Source of the DNA: Candidatus Zixiibacteriota bacterium
GTDB taxonomy: Bacteria; Zixibacteria; MSB-5A5; JAABVY01; JAHJOQ01
DNA: 6,043 nucleotides
NCBI GenBank assembly: GCA_030631455.1
Contig: DAOVLC010000099.1
Span: forward strand, 1 to 6,043
Direction: 5' to 3'
Within the stretch, counting starts at the first letter, position 1. Each line of letters opens with the position of its first letter. The position numbers and the translations under genes were made by a program. The notes under the pieces are model-generated. The model worked only from the letters and a program-made list of their open reading frames with translations, made no database searches and was not told where the DNA came from. This document shows positions 1 to 4,509 of this stretch, in pieces.

Positions 1-687
1 AATCTCAGTACGATGAAGAAATATCTCGGACGGATAAACAAATACTTGGAGAATGCGGGAAGTCAAAATGAAGATGCACAACAGAACATCGAGGATATCC
101 TGACCGATTTCGGAGATGCAATCGACGAGTCTGTTGAAGGCACGAACAGAGTGAAGCAAATAGTCGCCGATCTGAAAAGCTTTTCCCGAGTCGACCGGGC
201 GGAGAAGGAATCTACCGATATAAACGAGGGACTCAGGAGCACTCTTAACATCGTTTGGAACGAGTTGAAATACAAGGCTAAGGTAGAAACGGAACTGGGA
301 GACCTTCCGGATCTGTTCTGCATGCCGAACCAACTGAATCAGGTATTCATGAATATCCTTGTCAATGCCGGTCACGCGATCGACGGCAATGATGGCCAGA
401 TCACGATGAAAAGCTGGGCAGACGAAATAAACATATACGTCTCAATTAAGGATAATGGCTCTGGCATGCCGGAGAGCGTTCAGAAACGAATATTCGAACC
501 GTTCTTCACAACGAAAGATGTCGGCAAGGGGACAGGGCTTGGCCTTAGTCTTGTTCACGATATCATCGAGAAGCATGGCGGCAAAATAGAGGTTAAGAGT
601 CAGGTTGGTGTGGGAACTGTTTTCGTTGTCATACTACCACTGAGAGGCATTGATGAAGGAAAAGACCGTGATACTAATGGTCGATGA
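1..687 (+). CDS. Sensor histidine kinase, C-terminal part (5' end outside window)
   Basis: The reading frame is open from base 1, so the ATG at 13 is probably internal and the true start lies upstream. What remains is the end of the dimerisation/phosphotransfer helices followed by a full HATPase_c domain. ATP-binding motifs are clear: an N box around 331-381 (NQVFMNILVNAGHAI), a G1 box DNGSGMP at 451-471, an F box FEPFFTTK from 493, and a G2 box GKGTGLGL from 523. The phosphorylated histidine is not in the window. By analogy with kinases carrying an HEINNP-type H box followed by a similar helix, it probably lies a dozen or so residues before base 1. The sensor region is unseen, so the signal is unknown. 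The gene ends inside the next one, overlapping it by 35 bases. It is likely the phosphodonor for the separate receiver proteins downstream, because no receiver is attached at its C-terminus. Confidence 0.95.
   Translation, partial: NLSTMKKYLGRINKYLENAGSQNEDAQQNIEDILTDFGDAIDESVEGTNRVKQIVADLKSFSRVDRAEKESTDINEGLRSTLNIVWNELKYKAKVETELGDLPDLFCMPNQLNQVFMNILVNAGHAIDGNDGQITMKSWADEINIYVSIKDNGSGMPESVQKRIFEPFFTTKDVGKGTGLGLSLVHDIIEKHGGKIEVKSQVGVGTVFVVILPLRGIDEGKDRDTNGR
642..647 (+). promoter_or_regulatory. Ribosome binding site deciding the start at 653
   Basis: GAGAGG lies 5 bases before the ATG at 653, inside the end of the kinase gene. A TTG at 650 is in the same frame but sits only 2 bases from this site, so ATG 653 is preferred. 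Confidence 0.6.
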
Positions 688-1528
688 TGAGGTCAATATA
701 TTACGATCTCTGAAACGGGCATTCATCGACAGCGAGTACAAGATACTTATGGCAGGTTCGGGTAAGGATGGACTCGAGGCCTTCGACAAGCACGATATTC
801 AGGTGGTTGTATCGGATTACCGGATGCCCGGGATGACCGGAGTTGAGTTCCTTCAGAAGGTCAAAGAGAAGTCTCCCGACACAATCAGGATCATCCTCAG
901 TGGCTACGCTGATGCGGGAGCTCTTGTGGAGGCAATCAACGAGGGTGAGGTATACAAGTTCGTGGCAAAGCCCTGGAATGAACATGACCTGCTGACCACT
1001 ATAAAAGTTGCAGTTGATCAATACGCACTCCAGCAAGAGAACCGGGAGCTATATTCGGCGCTTGAGAAACGAAATGAAGAACTCCGTAACCTCGCCCAGA
1101 ATCTCGAAGAGAAAGTGATGGAGAGAACACGTGACCTTGAGCTCAAGAACAGGGCTTTGACCATAGCTCAGAACATCCTCCAGTTGCTCCCGGTAGGAGT
1201 GATTGGAGTCGATTCCGATGACATCGTGGTCTATATGAATGATGCATTGAACCAGTATATCGATACAACCAGCCTCGGTTTCGGACTTACGGCTGTTGAC
1301 GCAATTGATACTGAAATCTATGACTCGATGAAGAGTGCAATTGAGAATGATCAGCTAACGCGCATCTCTCTCAAAGAGAATCCATCGGTTAGTCTGATCT
1401 GTACTCCGCTTGCCGGAGGAGGGGGAGTGATTGGTCTCTTTGGTCGCTTCTCGGACGCGGAGGAACACGGTGAGCAGCCGGTGACTCGAATCGAAGAATC
1501 TGAGGGGGCAAATGCCGGACAAACGTAG
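653..1528 (+). CDS. Response regulator: receiver, coiled coil and PAS-like domain
   Basis: A 291-residue cytoplasmic protein. Residues 5-122 form a receiver domain with acidic pair D11/D12, phosphoacceptor D55 (SDYRMPGMTG), switch residue S83 and K106 in a KPW motif. Residues about 123-172 are rich in E, K, R, Q and heptad leucines and look like a coiled coil. Residues about 173-270 resemble a PAS fold (LLPVGVIGVDSDDIVVYMN, later PLAGGGGVIGLFGR). No DNA-binding, HD, GGDEF or kinase domain follows, and the last 25 residues are acidic and probably disordered. It may be an adaptor that changes partner binding when phosphorylated, or a phosphate sink; both are inference. It overlaps the kinase by 35 bases and the HD-GYP gene by 17, so its synthesis is probably coupled to both. 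The receiver call is secure; the PAS call is moderately sure. Confidence 0.92.
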   Translation: MKEKTVILMVDDEVNILRSLKRAFIDSEYKILMAGSGKDGLEAFDKHDIQVVVSDYRMPGMTGVEFLQKVKEKSPDTIRIILSGYADAGALVEAINEGEVYKFVAKPWNEHDLLTTIKVAVDQYALQQENRELYSALEKRNEELRNLAQNLEEKVMERTRDLELKNRALTIAQNILQLLPVGVIGVDSDDIVVYMNDALNQYIDTTSLGFGLTAVDAIDTEIYDSMKSAIENDQLTRISLKENPSVSLICTPLAGGGGVIGLFGRFSDAEEHGEQPVTRIEESEGANAGQT

Positions 1529-2828
1529 ACACACGATTCTCGCAGTAGACGATGAAGAAGGCATTCTGAAATCTCTCCGCAGGCTTCTTGCCGATCTCGA
1601 CGCTGAAGTCCTAACTGCCACAAGCGGAAAGAAAGCGCTCGATATGCTGAAGAGTAGAGACATCTCGCTGATCATCTCCGACCAGCGTATGCCGGAAATG
1701 ACAGGAGTAGAATTTCTGCAACGCTCACGCGAGGTATCACCGGAAACCATAAGAATACTGCTTACCGGATACGCCGATATCAATGCGACAGTCGATGCAA
1801 TAAACAGTGGTGCCATTAAGTACTACTTCAACAAGCCGTGGGACGATGATATCTTGCTCAGCCGAATCAGGGAGTCACTTGACCTCTACAACGTAATGGC
1901 AGAAAACAAGAGGCTCAACATGCTCATCAGTCGGCAGAACGAGAAGCTGAAGGATATGAACAAGACACTCGAGCAACGTGTCGAGAAGCAGACCAATGTT
2001 ATCAGAAATCAGCACCAGCAATTGGTAAAAAGCTTTATGGAGACGATCAAAGCCTTCTCCGCCATTGTCGAGCTGCGCTCGAAGGATGTCGGGAGTCACT
2101 CCCATAGGGTGGCTTCGACGGCAGCAAGGATGATCAAATTCCTTGATCTTGGAGAGAAGGAGTATCAGGATGTTGTCGTGGCAGCTTTTCTCCATGATAT
2201 CGGAAAGATAGGTATTCCGGACAAGATCATGGACAAGGTGGAGAATACCTACACGTCGTCTGACCTCGACGTAGTACGCAAGCATACGATCCTCGGGCAG
2301 AGTTGCGTCTCAGGCATATCTGATTTCGAGGATGTTGGCTTGATTATCAGACACCATCACGAAAACTTCGACGGGACGGGTTACCCGGACGGTCTTCGGG
2401 ATACGGGTATCCCGCTCGGAGCAAGAGTGGTTCGTATAGCCGACGAATTTGACAAGCAGTCCTTTGCCAAGGGCTACCCCACAATGAAGGCTCTGAGTAA
2501 GGCAACGGCGAATCTTGTGCTACACTCAGGTACGCTGTTTGACCCTGACCTGGTCAAGAAATTCATAGAATTGGACATCGCCAAACAGTTCCTCTACAAA
2601 GAAGAATCCGAGACCTTTCTGGTAAGCCCGATCCATCTCAAGGAGGGAATGGTGGTGGCCGCGGATATCGATACCAGGAGCGGCATGTTTGTTTTGCCCA
2701 GAGGAGCAAAGCTCTCACAGGGCATGATAAATAGAATAATAAAGATAAACGCTTTCGATTCCATACCGAACGGAATAGAGATCCATAGAACTATACAAAA
2801 ACAGAAGGTTGCCAATGCGCGAACATAA
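1512..2828 (+). CDS. Receiver-HD-GYP response regulator (cyclic-di-GMP phosphodiesterase, RpfG-like)
   Basis: A 438-residue two-domain regulator with an extra C-terminal module. The receiver (about 8-125) has D13/D14, phosphoacceptor D57, T85 and K108 (NKPW). A coiled coil (about 128-172) links it to an HD-GYP domain (about 173-355). The metal-ligand set looks complete: H196, H228/D229 in HDIGK, H258, H282/H283 in HHHENFDGTGYP and D311. This family hydrolyses c-di-GMP, so activity is expected, probably controlled by D57 phosphorylation. The usual DALTSxRPY stretch after D311 is altered (DEFDKQSFAKGYP). Residues about 376-413 (LKEGMVVAADIDTRSGMF and on) form a small, probably beta-rich module seen at the end of some such regulators. 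The start at 1512 has GAGGGGG at 1502-1508. The gene overlaps its neighbours by 17 and 14 bases. It resembles RpfG in architecture, but orthology cannot be shown here. Confidence 0.95.
   Translation: MPDKRRHTILAVDDEEGILKSLRRLLADLDAEVLTATSGKKALDMLKSRDISLIISDQRMPEMTGVEFLQRSREVSPETIRILLTGYADINATVDAINSGAIKYYFNKPWDDDILLSRIRESLDLYNVMAENKRLNMLISRQNEKLKDMNKTLEQRVEKQTNVIRNQHQQLVKSFMETIKAFSAIVELRSKDVGSHSHRVASTAARMIKFLDLGEKEYQDVVVAAFLHDIGKIGIPDKIMDKVENTYTSSDLDVVRKHTILGQSCVSGISDFEDVGLIIRHHHENFDGTGYPDGLRDTGIPLGARVVRIADEFDKQSFAKGYPTMKALSKATANLVLHSGTLFDPDLVKKFIELDIAKQFLYKEESETFLVSPIHLKEGMVVAADIDTRSGMFVLPRGAKLSQGMINRIIKINAFDSIPNGIEIHRTIQKQKVANART
2804..2808 (+). promoter_or_regulatory. Ribosome binding site deciding the start at 2815
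   Basis: GAAGG inside the end of the HD-GYP gene stands 6 bases before ATG 2815. The in-frame TTG at 2809 directly abuts this site and is an unlikely start. Confidence 0.5.
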
Positions 2829-3327
2829 AATACTGTTAGTGGATGATACGCCTTCAATTCTCAAAGCACTGAAGAGGACTTTCAAGGAGGAAGGCTACCA
2901 GATATTTTCCGCCGGTTCGGCGGACGAAGCGCTGTCCATACTTGATCATGAGAATATCGATGTCATAATCTCGGATGAGAATATGCCGGGAACATCGGGT
3001 ACGGAATTCTTTGCAAAGGTTAAGAATCTGTATCCTGATGTGTTACGAATGATGCTCACCGCCATGACCGACATAGAGGTTGCCAAGGAGGCAATCAACA
3101 AGGGGGAAGTATATAGGTTCTTCAACAAGCCATGGAATGATTTCGAATTGCTTGTCTCCGTAAGGCATGCCCTGCAGCAGAAAGAGATGGAGTTAGAGAA
3201 CCGGCATCTGAAAGAGTGTGTCCAACAGCAAGGTGACGTTTTATCGAGGCTGGAAAAAGATCACCCTGGGATTACCGAGCTGCAGAGGACAGAGGACGGT
3301 GCGATTGTCCTGGATGAGGAGATCTGA
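2815..3327 (+). CDS. Stand-alone receiver protein with a helical tail
   Basis: A 170-residue protein with one receiver domain (about 4-120): D10/D11, phosphoacceptor D54 (SDENMPGTSG), T82 and K105 (NKPW). A charged, glutamine-rich helix follows (about 121-150), then an acidic tail ending in DEEI. There is no output domain, so it probably acts through protein contacts or as a phosphate sink. The 14-base overlap with the HD-GYP gene suggests coupled translation. Its reading frame is the same phase as the HDOD gene downstream, and receiver-HDOD fusions are a known architecture, so it may partner the HDOD protein in trans (inference). The receiver is close in sequence to the other three in the window, in particular through the RxMLT and KPWND motifs, which suggests local duplication. 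Confidence 0.93.
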   Translation: MREHKILLVDDTPSILKALKRTFKEEGYQIFSAGSADEALSILDHENIDVIISDENMPGTSGTEFFAKVKNLYPDVLRMMLTAMTDIEVAKEAINKGEVYRFFNKPWNDFELLVSVRHALQQKEMELENRHLKECVQQQGDVLSRLEKDHPGITELQRTEDGAIVLDEEI

Positions 3328-3429
3328 GAAGGCCAGTCAGGGTGGATGCCGGGGTTCAGGCGGGAGATGATCCCTGCAGGTCGACTGGTATATGATGCGA
3401 GAAAACCCGGAACGAAAGGGTAGCTCAAT
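3328..3429 (+). other. Short spacer between receiver gene and small gene
   Basis: This is the largest gap in the window. It continues in the reading frame of the upstream receiver without a stop until TAG at 3421-3423. It contains a possible 25-codon ORF from ATG 3346, whose only upstream purine run (AGGG at 3339-3342) is just 3 bases away. No terminator-like hairpin with a T run and no convincing promoter was seen, so readthrough transcription into the next gene is likely. Confidence 0.5.
3417..3420 (+). promoter_or_regulatory. Ribosome binding site for the small gene at 3430
   Basis: AGGG, within GAAAGGG, lies 9 bases before ATG 3430. A TAG at 3421-3423 in the same frame rules out any earlier start, so this site supports ATG 3430. 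Confidence 0.5.
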
Positions 3430-3603
3430 ATGGCAGAAGAAGTCAAAGACGAAGTTGCACGCAAAGAAAGCGGAACCATGACAGCCTTCGATCGGCACCT
3501 CGAGAGGTGTCTGTCGATGATTATGCATCATGACGAGGTGCGGCAGATAGCTGACGTCATCAAACGGGTGAAGAGTGAGAGAATGGTTCAGGAGGGCGGA
3601 TAA
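3430..3603 (+). CDS. Small helical protein of unknown function (57 residues)
   Basis: I do not recognise this protein. It starts at ATG 3430 after an in-frame TAG and a purine-rich site, and ends at TAA 3601, 3 bases before the HDOD start. It encodes 57 residues, highly charged, without cysteine pairs, signal peptide or membrane segment. The first 15 residues are polar (MAEEVKDEVARKES). Residues about 18-52 look like one or two amphipathic helices (TAFDRHLERCLSMIM, then VRQIADVIKRVKSERM). The tight placement before the HDOD gene, the ribosome binding site and the stop-bounded frame support a real gene. It could be a docking or adaptor peptide for a neighbour. The alternative is that it is the remnant of a linker once joining the receiver and HDOD domains, because all three share one phase. 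Confidence 0.6.
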   Translation: MAEEVKDEVARKESGTMTAFDRHLERCLSMIMHHDEVRQIADVIKRVKSERMVQEGG

Positions 3604-3606
3604 CAG

Positions 3607-4458
3607 ATGGTTGAATCTATGCTTCCCAATAAACTATCTGAGGCGCAGCTGGTGGATTTGCCGTCGCCACCCGGAATAATACAGAAACTGCATAGCTGCA
3701 TGGCCGAGGAGGAAGTCAGTAGTAATGAGCTTGCGCGAGTGATCGAAACCGATCAGGCATTCACAGCCAGAATACTGAAGCTGGTGAATTCGCCGTTCTA
3801 TGGTTTTACGCGAGATATAGCATCCGTGCAGGAAGCTGTAACAATGATAGGATTCCACGCAGTCCACCAGCTTCTTCTCGCAACATCGCTTCTCTCTGAG
3901 TTTAGGACGAAGAATTCGGCTATTAATATTGATGATTTTTGGCGACACTCTTTTGGAGTTGGCGTGATCGCGAGGCGCATCCTCAATACTGTCGATAGGG
4001 ACACAAAGCAGGCAGCTTTTGTGTCGGGGGTTCTGCACGATATCGGAAGGCTAGTCTATATGAAGATCATGCCTGACACCTTCGTAACCTTTTACACTGA
4101 GCTGTCAATGGTGACCGACCTTGAGGCGGAGGTCAAGTTCTTTGGCATCGACCACCAGGAAACCGGCAGAGCATTAGCGCAAAAGTGGAACTTCCCGGAA
4201 AGTGTGACGACGGTCATCGCCAATCATCACAATCCGGATGCGGTTGAGAATCATGGCCTCTTGGTGTCGGCAGTCAACATCGCGGACATACTCTGCCATG
4301 CGCTGCAGATTGGCGATAGCGGAAACTACTACGTATCCGAGTTTAACCTTGGGGCATGGAAAAGGATCGGCCTAATACCAGAAGATCTTGAAGGGATCCT
4401 GAAGAAAGCGCTCGATGAGATTGATGAGTCCGAGAAAGTCGTTGCTCAACTGAGATGA
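3607..4458 (+). CDS. HDOD domain signalling protein
   Basis: A 283-residue protein that is almost entirely one HDOD domain (about 13-230). Family marks include LPSPPGIIQKL near the N-terminus, DQAFTARILKLVNSPFYGF (49-67), then an AVTMIG stretch, and HQETGRALAQKWNFP (183-197). HDOD proteins are regulators related to HD hydrolases that commonly lack hydrolase activity and work through protein contacts in signalling and motility. Here the HD-type positions are unusually well kept: H114, H144/D145 in HDIG, H183, H207/H208 and D227. Residual activity or metal binding is therefore conceivable but unproven. GGAGGG at 3591-3596 precedes ATG 3607 by 10 bases. No receiver is fused to it; the stand-alone receiver upstream may supply that input. 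The role in pilus or c-di-GMP control is inferred from context only. Confidence 0.93.
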   Translation: MVESMLPNKLSEAQLVDLPSPPGIIQKLHSCMAEEEVSSNELARVIETDQAFTARILKLVNSPFYGFTRDIASVQEAVTMIGFHAVHQLLLATSLLSEFRTKNSAINIDDFWRHSFGVGVIARRILNTVDRDTKQAAFVSGVLHDIGRLVYMKIMPDTFVTFYTELSMVTDLEAEVKFFGIDHQETGRALAQKWNFPESVTTVIANHHNPDAVENHGLLVSAVNIADILCHALQIGDSGNYYVSEFNLGAWKRIGLIPEDLEGILKKALDEIDESEKVVAQLR

Positions 4459-4509
4459 CCCTGCCGCCTCCGGCCGCATTCGTGTGATTAGTGTGGAGAA
4501 TCGAACGCT
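4459..4509 (+). other. Short intergenic segment before the receiver-ATPase gene
   Basis: Fifty-one bases with a weak GCCG/CGGC four-base stem and no T run, so it is not a convincing terminator. GGAG at 4495-4498, 11 bases before ATG 4510, is the likely ribosome binding site. An in-frame TAG at 4489-4491 bounds the start on the upstream side. Confidence 0.5.

Noticed and set aside
13..15. ATG 13 as the start of the histidine kinase.
   Set aside because: The frame is open to base 1 and the protein would begin after the phosphorylated-histidine helix, so the gene is cut by the window edge rather than starting here.
1355..1816. A long minus-strand open frame of about 150 codons.
   Set aside because: It lies opposite two well-supported receiver-containing genes, has no domain signature and is an antisense shadow. 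The same holds for the other minus-strand frames, including those at 5385-6041 opposite the ATPase gene.
3373..3386. CCTGCAGGTCGACT matches a stretch of common cloning-vector polylinkers (PstI and SalI sites).
   Set aside because: Only these 14 bases match. The flanking bases do not continue the polylinker, and the surrounding sequence is consistent with its neighbours, so chance is the better explanation.
3386..3396. TGGTATATGAT resembles an extended -10 promoter element before the small gene.
   Set aside because: There is no fitting -35 element and the hexamer match is partial. It may be chance; transcription from upstream is the simpler reading.
3496..3509. CACCTC-GA-GAGGTG inverted repeat in the small gene.
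   Set aside because: Short, inside a coding frame, with no partner copy elsewhere and no promoter nearby; not enough for an operator call.
4460..4480. Possible hairpin terminator after the HDOD gene.
   Set aside because: The stem is only about four base pairs (GCCG/CGGC) and no T run follows, so it does not support intrinsic termination.
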